Positions 44,386 through 55,799 of a stretch of 64,000 nucleotides of DNA are shown here, piece after piece. The stretch comes from Burkholderia cepacia ATCC 25416. Lineage in GTDB: Bacteria > Pseudomonadota > Gammaproteobacteria > Burkholderiales > Burkholderiaceae. A model generated the notes under the pieces. The model searched no databases. It saw only the letters and a program-made list of their open reading frames with translations, and had not been told where the DNA came from. Within the stretch, counting starts at the first letter, position 1, and each line of letters begins with the position of its first letter. Location of the stretch: positions 372,001 through 436,000 of the forward strand of contig NZ_CP012983.1 of the NCBI RefSeq assembly GCF_001411495.1, read 5' to 3'. Position numbers and translations under genes: made by a program.

Positions 44386-45450
44386 ATGACGATGCCGAAA
44401 TCCGCCACACCTGCCGTTGCAGCCGATGCGCCGTCCGCCAGGCCGGCGCTGCCCGCGTCGGCCCGCCTGCGCGCCGGCCTCGAACGCACCGGCATCCTGC
44501 TCGTGCTTGCCGCGCTGGTCGTCGTCTTTACCGTCAACGAGCCCGCGTTCCTGAAAGTGGACAACCTGTTCAGCATCCTGCAGGCGGTGTCGATCGTCGC
44601 GCTGCTCGGGATCGGTGTGACGATCACGCTCGCGGCGGGCGGCTTCGACTTGTCGGTGGGCAGCATCGCCGCATCCGCGCAGATGGCGGCGAGCTATGTG
44701 CTGGTTGTCTGGCACGGCAGCGCGCTCGCGGCGGTGGCGGCCTGCGTTGCGCTCGGTGTGGCAGCCGGCCTGTTCAACGGTGTGCTGATCACGCGCTTGC
44801 GCGTGCCGGACCAGCTTGCGACGCTCGGCACGCTGTTCCTGCTCGCGGGCCTGCAGCTGATTCCGACCGGCGGGCATTCGCTCGCGACCGGTTCGGTGCT
44901 GCCCGACGGCACGGAAGCGAGCGGCATGTTTCCCGACGCGTTTCTCGCGCTCGGGCGCCTGCGTGTGTTCGACGTGGTGCCGTTGCCGGTTCTGATACTG
45001 GCGGCGGTGACGGTGCTGGCTTGCATCGCGATGGAAGCGACGCGCTGGGGCCGCGTGATCTATGCGATCGGCGGCAACGAGACGGCCGCGCGGCTGGCCG
45101 GTGCGCCCGCGGCGCGCTACCGGGTCGCGGCGTATGTCGTATCGGGCGCAATTGCGGCACTGGGGGGCGTGCTGATCGCCGCCCGCGTCGGGCGCGGCGA
45201 CGTCAGCGCCGGGCACTCGCTGCTGCTCGACGCGGTGGCCGCCGCGCTGGTCGGGTACGCGGTGTGGGGCGCGAAACGGCCGAACGTGTTCGGCACCGTG
45301 GTCGGGGCCGTGTTCGTCGGTGTGCTGCTCAACGGCCTGACGATGCTCAATGCGCCGTATTACCTGCAGGATTTCGTGAAAGGGGCGCTGCTGGTGCTCG
45401 CGCTGGCGTTCACGTTCGGCATCGGCCGGCACGCGGACGCCCGCGCCTGA
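44386..45450 (+). CDS. sugar ABC importer permease (RbsC/XylH type)
   Basis: A 354-residue inner-membrane protein with about ten hydrophobic segments. TLAAGGFDLSVGSIAA, LFNGVLITRLRVPDQLATLGTLFLLAGL and YAIGGNETAARLAGAPAARY are the BPD_transp_2 family marks. It forms the channel with the ATPase gene immediately upstream (three bases apart). The substrate is probably a sugar or related small polar molecule; the sequence does not say which. Confidence 0.92.
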   Translation: MTMPKSATPAVAADAPSARPALPASARLRAGLERTGILLVLAALVVVFTVNEPAFLKVDNLFSILQAVSIVALLGIGVTITLAAGGFDLSVGSIAASAQMAASYVLVVWHGSALAAVAACVALGVAAGLFNGVLITRLRVPDQLATLGTLFLLAGLQLIPTGGHSLATGSVLPDGTEASGMFPDAFLALGRLRVFDVVPLPVLILAAVTVLACIAMEATRWGRVIYAIGGNETAARLAGAPAARYRVAAYVVSGAIAALGGVLIAARVGRGDVSAGHSLLLDAVAAALVGYAVWGAKRPNVFGTVVGAVFVGVLLNGLTMLNAPYYLQDFVKGALLVLALAFTFGIGRHADARA

Positions 45451-45483
45451 GCGTGGTGTAGGGAGGGCACGGCGTGCGGCGGC

Positions 45484-46449
45484 TCACGCGGCGCGTACAC
45501 GCCGCCCCATGAAACTCAGCGCGAGCACCGCGAGGATCAGCGCGCCGGTGGCGACCTGCTGCCAGTAGAAGTTCCAGCCGATCAGCAGCAGCCCGTTGGC
45601 GACGAGGCTGATCAGCAGCACGCCGAGCAGGGTGCCGGTGACGCCTGGACGGCGTGTCGGCGACAGCGTCGTGCCGATGAAGGTCGCGCCGATCGCGTTC
45701 AGCAGGAAGCCGTTGCCGGCCTGCGGAACATAGGCCTTGACCGTCGACGACAGCAGCAGGCCGACCACGCCGTAGACGAGCGCGCTCGCGACGAACGTCG
45801 CCACGACGGTCGCCGCGACCGGCAGCCCCGAATGGCGCGCGACGCCCGGCTGCGCGCCGAGCGCGGCGCTGTAGCGCCCGAACGCCGAATGCGCGAGCAC
45901 GACATGCACGGCCGCGGCGAGCACGACGACGCACCACAGCGGCACCGGCACGCCCGCGAGCGTACCGTGTGCGAGCGCGCCGAACAGCGGCGGTAGCGCC
46001 ACGTTCAGCAGGTAGACGGGCTGGCCGCCGCCGGTGGCGAGCTGCTGGACGGTCTGGCCGATGAACAGCGTGCCGAGCGTCGCGAGAAACGGTGCGATCC
46101 CGAGGCCGGCGACCAGCGCGCCGTTGAACGTGCCGACCAGCACCGCCGCACCGAGGCCGCCGAGCAGGGCCGGCAGCACGCCCACCTGATGCGCGACCAG
46201 CTGCACGAACACGAGGCTCGCGACGTCGATCGCGGTGCCCAGCGACAGGTCGACCGCGCCGATCGACAGCGCGAGCGTCATCCCGAGCGCGGCGATCGCA
46301 AGCAGCGCGAAGTTGTTCACCAGCACGTCGGCGAGATTGGCGGGCCGCGCGAACCCCGGTGCGAACACGGCGAAGAAGGCGATCACCGCGAGCAGTGCCG
46401 CCACGAGCGAGAACCGCTGCAGGCGGCCGATCCGTTCAGTCATGGGCAT
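45484..46449 (-). CDS. sugar ABC importer permease 2
   Basis: A 321-residue inner-membrane protein, BPD_transp_2 family: LALSIGAVDLSLGTAIDVA, FNGALVAGLGIAPFLATLGTLFIG, GNGFLLNAIGATFIGTT. It is the last gene of the minus-strand importer operon and overlaps the preceding permease by 14 bases. It converges with the plus-strand permease (33-base gap). Having two different permeases suggests a heterodimeric channel. Confidence 0.92.
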   Translation of the reverse strand: MPMTERIGRLQRFSLVAALLAVIAFFAVFAPGFARPANLADVLVNNFALLAIAALGMTLALSIGAVDLSLGTAIDVASLVFVQLVAHQVGVLPALLGGLGAAVLVGTFNGALVAGLGIAPFLATLGTLFIGQTVQQLATGGGQPVYLLNVALPPLFGALAHGTLAGVPVPLWCVVVLAAAVHVVLAHSAFGRYSAALGAQPGVARHSGLPVAATVVATFVASALVYGVVGLLLSSTVKAYVPQAGNGFLLNAIGATFIGTTLSPTRRPGVTGTLLGVLLISLVANGLLLIGWNFYWQQVATGALILAVLALSFMGRRVRAA

Positions 46450-47460
46450 GGTGTTCCGTATGGCGGCGCCGAATCAGCGCGGTCGTCGCGACGACGAACA
46501 GGATCAGCGCGCCTTCGACGCCGTTGACCCAGTAGCTCGACACGTTGTCGAGCTGGAAGCCGTTGCCGACGATGCCGACGAACAGCGCGGCGAGCAGCGT
46601 GCCCGGTATCGTCGGCACGAGCCGCCGCGAGAACACGACGCCGAGCAGCGCGACCGCGACGACGGCCAGCAGGTTTTCGCCGGCGCCGGGCGAGCTGCCG
46701 CTCAGCAAGGCACTCGACGCAAGCGCGGCCAGCGCGGCGGAGACGCCGCTCAGCACGTAGCTGGCCGCGACATACGCGTTCACGCGCAGTCCGGCCGCGC
46801 GGGCGGCATCGCGATGCGCACCGGTCGCGGCGAGCCGCAGGCCGAAGCGGGTTCGGTGCAGCAGCACGCCGAACAGCAGCGCGACGATCAGCAACGCGGG
46901 CGCGAGATGCGGTACGTCGAACGGGCCGCTGTCGATCAGAAAGGTGAGCACCGGGCTCGCCGCCGCGACCGACGTGTTCTGCGTCAGCACCAGTTCGAAG
47001 CCGGCGCAGAGATTCATCGTCGTCAGCGTGGCCAGCAGCGGGACGATCCGCAGCGCGATCACCGCGAATGCATTGAGCGCACCGACCGCCGCGCCGGTGG
47101 CCAGCATCAGCGCAAGCGCCGCGCCGTCAGGCGCCCCGTCGCGCAGCGCGACGGCCTGCACGGCTGCGCAGAGGCCCATGTTCGCCGCGACCGACAGGTC
47201 GAGACCGCCGCGGATCGGATCGGGGCCGCCGCCGATCAGCACGGCGGTCAACCCGAATCCGAGGATGCCGACCACGGCCGACTGCTGCAGCACGTTCGCG
47301 AGGTTTGCGACGGTCAGAAAGAGCGGCGAACTCGCGGCAAACACCGCACACACGACGGCGAACGCCAGTGCCGCGCCCCAGCGCAGCCAGAATTGTGCGC
47401 CGAACGTGCCCGGCAGCCGCGCGAACGCCGCTCCGGGCGGCGCACGATCGAGGATCCGGT

Positions 47461-47464
<4 letters not shown>
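46436..47464 (-). CDS. sugar ABC importer permease 1
   Basis: A 342-residue inner-membrane protein, BPD_transp_2 family: ILGFGLTAVLIGGGPDPIRGGLDLSVAAN, a variant with an insert before the DLS motif, and LNAFAVIALRIVPLLATLTTMNLC. The start at 47464 overlaps the ATPase stop by four bases (ATGA), so it is translationally coupled. It partners with the permease at 45484. The long open frame continuing upstream to 49087 is a shadow of the ATPase. Confidence 0.92.
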
Positions 47465-49007
<1,543 letters not shown>

Positions 49008-49011
<4 letters not shown>

Positions 49012-50024
49012 TTCGGGGCGGCGGCCTGCCCGAGCGTCTGCTGGGCCGAGCCGGCGTTGTCCTTCGTGACGAGCAGCGACGGGACATACGTATAGGGCGG
49101 CAGCGTGCGCTCGCCGGCCAGGTAGCGCGCGACGTTGTCGACCGCGGTCTTGCCGATCAGCGCGGGTTGTTGCGCGACCACGGCCGCCGCGCTCGATTTC
49201 GGGTCTTTCACGAGCGCGACGACATCGGGGCTGCCGTCCACCGCATAGGTCCTGATTTCGCTGCGGCGCGCGGCGTCGACGGCCTGCGTCGCGCCGACTT
49301 GCGGCACGTCCCACGCGGCCCAGATCGCGGCGATCTGCCCCTTCGGGTATTTCGCGAGCAACTGGCTGACCTGCGCGTACGCGCTCTGCACGGTGTTCGG
49401 AATCACGTCGCGCAACTCGGGCTGCAGGATCTTCACCTTCGGGTAGTACTTGAGCACCGCCTTCAACTGGTCATAGCGGATCGCGCACACCGGCACGCCG
49501 TAGAAGCCGTTGAACACGAGAATGTTGCCTTCGCCGTGGATGTCGTTGACGAGCTTCAGCGCGAGTTGCTCGCCGATGAAGAAGTTGTCCGAGGTCGTGA
49601 CGTTGAGGCTCGACGGCGAGGCCGTGTCGATCGTGAACAGCGGAATGCCGGCCTGCCGGATCTTTTGCAGCCACGGTTCGAGCACGCTCGCCGTGCCGAG
49701 CTGCTCGATGATCGCATCGGGCTTCTGCGCGATCAGCGTCTGGATCTGCGCGATCTGGCGGTTGTCGTTGCGGCCGGCGTCGAGTGCGATCGGCGTTCCG
49801 CCGAGCCGCTTCACTTCGTCGATCGCACCCTGGTATGCCTTCAGGTCCCAATAATGATCGGTGCCGATCGCCGTGATGCCGATGCGCTTGCCTTTCAGCG
49901 ACGGTACGGCGGCGTTACTTGCTGCTGCATCGCTTTGCGCGCGGGCAGGGGAGAGCGCGGCGACGGCGGCGAGCGTCAGCAGGGCGGCGGCAAAGGTGCG
50001 ACGGGTTCGGGCGGGACGGGTCAT
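49008..50024 (-). CDS. sugar ABC importer periplasmic binding protein 1
   Basis: A 338-residue protein with a signal peptide (FAAALLTLAAVAALSPARAQ, about residues 1-29). Mature periplasmic-binding fold: IGITAIGTDHYWDLKAYQGAIDEVKRLGGTPIALDAGRN, IQTLIAQKPDAIIEQLGTASVLEPWLQKIRQAGIPLFTIDTASP. It is the first gene of the minus-strand operon (binding protein, ATPase, permease, permease). The shared divergent gap to 50273 suggests joint control with the second binding protein. Confidence 0.93.
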
Positions 50025-50272
50025 GGCGTCGATGGGCGCTGAAAAAAGAGGGAGCTGAACTTTGCGACTCTAATGACAACGCTCCCGCGCGCTAACCATC
50101 GATTCCTGCTACGCATATCACGCGCGCGCTCGAATGCTTGTGCCAGGCGCGACGTGGTCGGCTTCAACGATTTGCCATCCGAAGGAATATCGATTGCCGA
50201 ATCGCTCGGTTTGAAGCGGTTCGCCGCGCTGATAGATTTTCCGGATACCGACACCAGCCAAGGAAGACCCGC

Positions 50273-51343
50273 ATGCGATTCCCGTTTCGCCGTCCGTTGC
50301 GCCCCGTCCGGATGATCCGCGCGCTCGCGCTCCTGTCCGTTGCCGCGTTGACCGTGCCCGCATCGCATGCCGGCCCGCTCAAAGGCGCACCCGCGCCGTT
50401 CGACAAGGGCGGAGTGAAGGTCGCGCTCGTCAACTACCTGTCGACCGGCGATTTCTTCCAGGCATACGAGGCCGGCGCGCAGAAGCAGGCGAAGGCGCTC
50501 GGTATCGACCTGCGCATCTACGAGGGCCGCCAGGACGCAACCGAGCAGCGCGAGCAGATCCAGCAGGCGATCAGCGTCGGTGTGTCGGCGATCATCGTCA
50601 ACCACGGGCTCCCCGAATCGCTGAAGGACGTCGTGCAGCGCGCGCTGGACAAGGGCATCAAGGTCGTCGCGTTCGATGTCGACCTCGGTAACCCGAAGGT
50701 GCCGCAGATCGAACAGAGCGATCGCGACCTCGCGAACTTGCTGCTCGACCAGGCGGTGAAGGACAACGGCGATGCGTTCTCGGCCGGCTACGTGTACGTC
50801 GCCGGATTCGCGCCGCTCGACCGGCGCGACGCCGCGTGGCGGGACTTCAAGCGCGCGCATCCGAAGGTGCGCGAGCAGGCGCGCTGGGGCACCGTCGACA
50901 ATCCGATCGCGCAATCGGTCGCGAACCAGGCCGCGGCCGCCTATCGCGCGCATCCCGACATCCGCGTGGTGTTCGCGCCTTACGACGAATTCGCGCGCGG
51001 TGCGAAGCTCGCGGCCGACGAGGCGAAGCTGGCGTCGAAGTTGCGCATCTATAGCGCCGACATTTCGACCGCCGATATCGAGGCGATTCGCGCGCCCGGC
51101 AGCGCATGGGTCGCGACGGCCGCGACGAATCCCGCGGTCGTCGGCGCGGTGTCGGTGCGGGCCGCCGCGCTGCTCGTCGCGGGGCAAGATCCGGGCCGGC
51201 GGATCGTGGTCAAGCCGACGCTGATCACGCGCGATGATCTCGTGAAGAACGACATCCACACGATCGCGGAGCTTAGCGCGAAGTTTCCCGCGTTCCGCGC
51301 AAGCGACGCGGTGACGGCCTCGTGGATTCCGGCGACGGATTAA
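50273..51343 (+). CDS. sugar ABC importer periplasmic binding protein 2
   Basis: A 356-residue protein with a signal peptide (MIRALALLSVAALTVPASHA). Mature fold: VKVALVNYLSTGDFFQAYEAGAQKQAKALGIDLRIYEGRQDATEQREQIQQAISVGVSAIIVN, typical of sugar-binding family 2. AAGGAAG precedes the ATG at 50273. It is divergent from binding protein 1. It may serve the plus-strand importer (42796-45450), which has no binding protein of its own, or deliver a second ligand to the minus-strand set. Confidence 0.93.
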   Translation: MRFPFRRPLRPVRMIRALALLSVAALTVPASHAGPLKGAPAPFDKGGVKVALVNYLSTGDFFQAYEAGAQKQAKALGIDLRIYEGRQDATEQREQIQQAISVGVSAIIVNHGLPESLKDVVQRALDKGIKVVAFDVDLGNPKVPQIEQSDRDLANLLLDQAVKDNGDAFSAGYVYVAGFAPLDRRDAAWRDFKRAHPKVREQARWGTVDNPIAQSVANQAAAAYRAHPDIRVVFAPYDEFARGAKLAADEAKLASKLRIYSADISTADIEAIRAPGSAWVATAATNPAVVGAVSVRAAALLVAGQDPGRRIVVKPTLITRDDLVKNDIHTIAELSAKFPAFRASDAVTASWIPATD

Positions 51344-51788
51344 CGCGTGGTGGCTTTTGTCTACGGTACGTGACCATACGTAGCATTGGCGGGCTGCGAT
51401 TCTCGTGAGCCGGCCGGGCAGACGCAAACCGGCCGTTGCCTCCGCACGGCCGATGGACGAGATGCTGACGATCCCCGCGAACGAAGCCGGCAGCCCGGAC
51501 AGCAGATGGCTCGCTGAATGAGGGAGTCCGGGGCCGTGACTTGCTCGTCAGGTGACGAAAAGCGATCGCGCGTCAGGAGGGAAAGCCGGACAATGCATGT
51601 CGCTGTCCTGCGCAGTCGTGCACGGCGCCAGGTCGGATTGTGGTTGGAAGCCGAGACGCTTGACTGGTCGCATCGCGCTTGCCGTCGTATCGGATGCGTG
51701 TACGCTGTGCGGGTTGCCGACAGGATGGCAGGGCAGATGTCGTGCGAACAAGTCGGTTTCCTTCTACCGCAACCGAAAGAATGTCACG
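51344..51788. other. 445-base intergenic region before the LysR gene
   Basis: No gene with a supportable start. Two overlapping open frames here continue into the LysR gene region but lack any family signal. It probably contains a promoter for the LysR gene; no clear elements are seen. Confidence 0.4.
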
Positions 51789-52673
51789 ATGCGTATTCCC
51801 CCGCTCAAGTCCATCATTGCGTTCGAGAGTGTCGCCAGAACCAAAAGCGTGAATCGCGCAGCGGAAGAACTGGGTCTGACGGCGTCGGCCGTGAGCCATC
51901 AGCTGAGCAATCTCGAATCAATCGTCGGCCAGCCGTTGTTCCAGCGGTCCGGGCGTGGTCTCGTGTTGACGCCCACGGGCGAGCGCTACCTCTCCGACGT
52001 GACCGGGTCGCTTGCGGATCTGAGCCGCGCGACCGAGCGGGCGTCGAGCCGCACGGAGGTTGACATCTTGCGGGTGCATTCGAGTCCGAGCTTCGGACTC
52101 ATGTGGCTGCTTCCCCGGTTATCGTCGTTTCAGGAAGCGAATGGCGACATTCAGCTCAATCTCGCGTGCTCATACGAGAACGTCTCTTTTTCGAACGGCT
52201 ACTACGACATCGACATCCGGCACGGTTACGGCAACTGGGACACGCTGGAAGTGAAAACAGTGCGTGGCGAATTCATTGCGCCGCTTGCTTCGCCTGCCTA
52301 TCTTGAGCGGCATCCCGTCGAGACCCCGGAAGACCTGCTGGCGCATCGTCTGATCTATTCAGAGACTCCGCTCGTCCAGTGGAAGCAATGGTTCGGCAGG
52401 ACAGGCGTATCCGCGAAGCAGAAGACGTTCGATTTTTCCTTCGACCGCTCGTACATGTCGATCGAAACGGCGGCACTCGGCCTCGGCATCGCACTCGAGA
52501 GCCTGACGCTCGCATCGGTGAAAATCAGGGACGGACTGCTGGTGCCTGTTTTCGACGAGACATATTCCGTTGAAGTCGGCGCACATCATCTGGTTTACCC
52601 GACGCAAAACGCCGAATTGCCGCGCGTCGAACGCTTTCTCGCATGGATCGAGCGGGAGGCGGCGGTCATCTGA
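51789..52673 (+). CDS. LysR-family regulator, GcvA-like, next to the split-transketolase operon
   Basis: A 294-residue LysR regulator: MRIPPLKSIIAFESVARTKSVNRAAEELGLTASAVSHQLSNLES is the winged helix, and LRVHSSPSFGLMWLLPRLSSFQ opens the effector domain (GcvA group). The start at 51789 is where the domain begins; the longer frame to 51552 is unlikely. It is on the same strand as, and 93 bases before, the SDR/transporter/transketolase operon and is its probable activator. Confidence 0.93.
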   Translation: MRIPPLKSIIAFESVARTKSVNRAAEELGLTASAVSHQLSNLESIVGQPLFQRSGRGLVLTPTGERYLSDVTGSLADLSRATERASSRTEVDILRVHSSPSFGLMWLLPRLSSFQEANGDIQLNLACSYENVSFSNGYYDIDIRHGYGNWDTLEVKTVRGEFIAPLASPAYLERHPVETPEDLLAHRLIYSETPLVQWKQWFGRTGVSAKQKTFDFSFDRSYMSIETAALGLGIALESLTLASVKIRDGLLVPVFDETYSVEVGAHHLVYPTQNAELPRVERFLAWIEREAAVI

Positions 52674-52766
52674 ATTTTTCTCAGCCATTGTTGAGCGTTT
52701 CCGCGTTGATGCCGTTGCCCCGTCCACCGACACTACGGGCACACATCAACACCCCGGAGACAGGCA

Positions 52767-53516
52767 ATGCTGCTCGAGAACAAGATTATCGTGGTGACGG
52801 GCGCGGCGTCGCCCCGTGGTATCGGCAAGGCGACCGCAAAGGCGCTGGCCGCAGAGGGGGCGCGTGTCGTGATTCTCGACCTGCGCAAGGACGACGCGCA
52901 AACCGCTGCCGCCGATCTCGGCGCCGACCATCTCGGCCTCGCCTGCGACGTCACCGACAAGGACGCTTGTGTCGCCGCCGCGCGTGCGACGCTCGAACGG
53001 TACGGCCGCATCGACGGCCTCATCAATAATGCAGGTATCACGCAGCCGGTTCGCACGCTCGAAATCGGCGGCAAGGATTTCGACGCGATCGTCGACGTCA
53101 ATCTGCGTGGCACGCTCCATATGTCGCAGGCAGTGATTCCCGCGATGAAGGCGCAAAACGGCGGCAGCATCGTGTGCATGTCGTCCGTTTCCGCGCAACG
53201 CGGCGGCGGCATCTTCGGCGGACCGCACTACAGCGCCGCCAAGGCCGGTGTGCTCGGACTCGCCAAAGCCATGGCGCGCGAGTTCGGCGCGGATCATATC
53301 CGTGTCAATTCCATCACGCCGGGTCTCATCCAGACGGACATCACGGGCGACAAACTCACGCCCGACATGCGCGCCGACATCATCAAGGGCATCCCCCTCG
53401 GGCGCCTCGGCGACGCAGCCGATGTCGCGAATGCCTGCCTCTTTCTGGTCAGCGACCTTTCGACCTACCTGACCGGCATCACACTCGACGTGAACGGCGG
53501 CATGTTGATTCACTAA
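52767..53516 (+). CDS. SDR-family oxidoreductase
   Basis: A 249-residue classical SDR: VVTGAASPRGIGKATAKAL (a TGxxxGxG loop with two extra residues), INNAG, SSVSAQ and YSAAKAG are all intact, so NAD(P)-dependent dehydrogenase activity is expected. GGAGACAGG precedes the ATG. First gene of the 52.8-56.8 kb operon; a polyol, sugar or sugar acid is the likely substrate from context (inference). Confidence 0.94.
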   Translation: MLLENKIIVVTGAASPRGIGKATAKALAAEGARVVILDLRKDDAQTAAADLGADHLGLACDVTDKDACVAAARATLERYGRIDGLINNAGITQPVRTLEIGGKDFDAIVDVNLRGTLHMSQAVIPAMKAQNGGSIVCMSSVSAQRGGGIFGGPHYSAAKAGVLGLAKAMAREFGADHIRVNSITPGLIQTDITGDKLTPDMRADIIKGIPLGRLGDAADVANACLFLVSDLSTYLTGITLDVNGGMLIH

Positions 53517-53587
53517 CGACAGCGCCGCGCGTGCGCGGCATCCCGAAGCACCCGGGACCCACCGGGGCCGTGGCAGGAGACAGACAC

Positions 53588-54916
53588 ATGAAATCCAGAT
53601 ACAGCGCATCGGCCGTCGCGGGCGATGCGATCCAGTGCGGCGACTCGCCGACATTCGAGGCAAAAACCTACGCGAAGGTCAGCCGCCGCCTGATTCCCTT
53701 TCTGATGCTGTGCTACCTGGGCGCGTATCTCGATCGCGTCAACGTAGGCTTTGCGAAGCTGCAGATGCTGAGCGATCTGCGTTTCAGCGAGACCGTCTAC
53801 GGCGTAGGCGCGGGTATCTTCTTTCTCGGCTACTTTCTGTTCGAAGTGCCAAGCAATCTCATTCTCCACCGAGTCGGTGCGCGCAAGTGGCTTGCGCGGA
53901 TCATGCTCACGTGGGCGCTGATCTCCGCGAGCTTCGTGTTCGTCAAATCGCCAACCGTCTTCTACATGCTGCGTTTTCTGCTCGGCGTGGCCGAAGCGGG
54001 ATTTGCGCCGGGCGTGATCCTGTACCTGACCTACTGGTTTCCCTCCGTGCGCCGCGCAAAGGCGCTGTCGCTGTTCTTCATGGCGATTCCGCTGGCAGGC
54101 ATCATCGGCGGCCCGCTGTCGGGTTCGATCATGCATTCGCTCGAGGGCGCGATGTCGATGGCGGGCTGGAAGTGGCTGTTCCTGCTCGAAGCCGTGCCGT
54201 CGCTGGTGCTGGGCATCGCGATCCTGCTGTACCTCGATGACGGCATCGCCAAGGCAACGTGGCTCACAGACTCCGAAAAGGCACTGCTCGCCCGCAATGT
54301 CGCGGGAGACGATGCGCACAAGACGGCTCATCTCTCGATCGGGGCGTTCATCGGCGACCGCCGCCTGTGGCTGATGGCCGCGATCTACTTCTGCGTCGTG
54401 CTCGGCCAGTACGGTCTGACTTTCTGGCTGCCCACCATCGTACGCAAAGCCGGTGTATCGGACCCGCTTTGGGTCGGCATTTTCACCGCGATTCCCTACC
54501 TGTGCGCACTCGTCGCGCTGCCGCTGATCGGCATGAGCGCGGACCGCCGACGCGAACGCCGCTTCCACCTCGCGATTCCCATGCTGATCGCCGCAGCGGG
54601 TTTCGCCGCGTTGCCCGCGCTGGGCAGCGTCGCGGCGTCGATTATCTGCCTGAGTGTTGCTGCCGCCGGCATCCTCGCATCGTCTTCGCAGTTCTGGTCC
54701 TTGCCGACGTCACTGCTTGGCGGGGTATCGGCCGCGGCGGGCATCGCCGCCGTGAACTGTTTCGCCAATCTGGCGGGATTCTTCTCGCCCGCCATCGTCG
54801 GCTGGCTCAATGACCTGACCGGCAAATCGACGGCGGGCCTCGTCTTCATCTCCGTGGCGGTGACGCTGGGTGCCGCGCTCGTGTTCCTCGTCCCGGCCAG
54901 GTCCGTCAACCGCTGA
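53588..54916 (+). CDS. ACS-family MFS transporter (sugar acid/organic anion symporter)
   Basis: A 442-residue transporter with about 12 membrane segments. LDRVNVGFAKLQM, GYFLFEVPSNLILHRVGARKWLARIMLTWALISA and FLLGVAEAGFAPGVILYLTYWFP are the anion:cation symporter (GudP/ExuT/TtuB) hallmarks. AGGAGA precedes the ATG at 53588. It lies 71 bases after the SDR and 37 before the transketolase N-subunit, so one operon. It would bring an anionic sugar or sugar acid into the cell. Confidence 0.94.
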   Translation: MKSRYSASAVAGDAIQCGDSPTFEAKTYAKVSRRLIPFLMLCYLGAYLDRVNVGFAKLQMLSDLRFSETVYGVGAGIFFLGYFLFEVPSNLILHRVGARKWLARIMLTWALISASFVFVKSPTVFYMLRFLLGVAEAGFAPGVILYLTYWFPSVRRAKALSLFFMAIPLAGIIGGPLSGSIMHSLEGAMSMAGWKWLFLLEAVPSLVLGIAILLYLDDGIAKATWLTDSEKALLARNVAGDDAHKTAHLSIGAFIGDRRLWLMAAIYFCVVLGQYGLTFWLPTIVRKAGVSDPLWVGIFTAIPYLCALVALPLIGMSADRRRERRFHLAIPMLIAAAGFAALPALGSVAASIICLSVAAAGILASSSQFWSLPTSLLGGVSAAAGIAAVNCFANLAGFFSPAIVGWLNDLTGKSTAGLVFISVAVTLGAALVFLVPARSVNR

Positions 54917-54953
54917 CGCTTTCAGGATTCTCTCGATATCGAAGGAGCAATAC

Positions 54954-55799
54954 ATGGAAACCGAAATCATTGCCGAGGACGTCTCGCTCGCCGAGCGTGC
55001 GTACCGGATCAGGAGAAACGCGCTGCTGATGGGCGAAGTACAGGGCCAGGGCTATATCGGCCAGGCGCTCGACATCGCAGACGTACTGGCCGTGGCGTAC
55101 TTCGGCGCCATGCGTTACCGCCCGCATGACCCCGAATGGGAAGATCGCGACCGCTTCCTGCTGTCCAACGGCCATTACGCGATTGCGCTGTACGCGGCGC
55201 TCTTCGAGGCCGACGTCCTGCCCGCAGAAGAACTCGAAACCTATGGCAGCGATGACAGCCGCCTGCCCATGTCCGGCATGGCGAGCTATACGCCGGGGAT
55301 GGAGATGTCCGGTGGCTCCCTCGGCCACGGCCTGACGATTGCCGTAGGCCGCTGCCTTGGGCTCAGGCGCAAAGGGTCGAACGCGTTCGTCTACACCCTC
55401 TTCTCCGACGGCGAACTCGACGAAGGCGCGATCTGGGAAGGCCTGATGTCCGCCGCGCACTGGAAACTCGACAACCTGATCGCGATGGTCGATGTCAACA
55501 ACCAGCAGGCCGACGGCCCGTCGACGCAAATCATGGCGTTCGAGCCGCTCGTCGAGAAACTCGAGGCATTCGGCTGGTATGCGCAGCGTGTGAACGGCAA
55601 CGACATCGATGCCGTGAAGGTGGCTTTCGATAACGCCCGCAATCACGACAAGCCGCAACCGCGCATCATCGTATGCGATACGAAGATGGGCTGCGGCGTG
55701 CCGTTCCTCGAACAACGCGAGAAGAACCACTTTATCCGCGTCGACGCGCACGAGTGGCAACTCGCGCTCGAGGCACTCGAGGCAGGGAGAACAGCATGA
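54954..55799 (+). CDS. transketolase, N-terminal subunit (split enzyme)
   Basis: A 281-residue thiamine-diphosphate half-enzyme. LSNGHYAIALYAALF, MSGGSLGHGLTIAVG and SDGELDEGAIWEGLMSAAHWKLDNLIAMVDVNNQQADG (the TPP/Mg motif) are clear. GAAGGAG precedes the ATG. The C-subunit gene starts within the stop (ATGA overlap), so the two are made 1:1. Split transketolases transfer a two-carbon unit between sugars; in operons with an SDR and an ACS transporter they act on unusual sugars instead of central pentoses (inference). Confidence 0.95.
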   Translation: METEIIAEDVSLAERAYRIRRNALLMGEVQGQGYIGQALDIADVLAVAYFGAMRYRPHDPEWEDRDRFLLSNGHYAIALYAALFEADVLPAEELETYGSDDSRLPMSGMASYTPGMEMSGGSLGHGLTIAVGRCLGLRRKGSNAFVYTLFSDGELDEGAIWEGLMSAAHWKLDNLIAMVDVNNQQADGPSTQIMAFEPLVEKLEAFGWYAQRVNGNDIDAVKVAFDNARNHDKPQPRIIVCDTKMGCGVPFLEQREKNHFIRVDAHEWQLALEALEAGRTA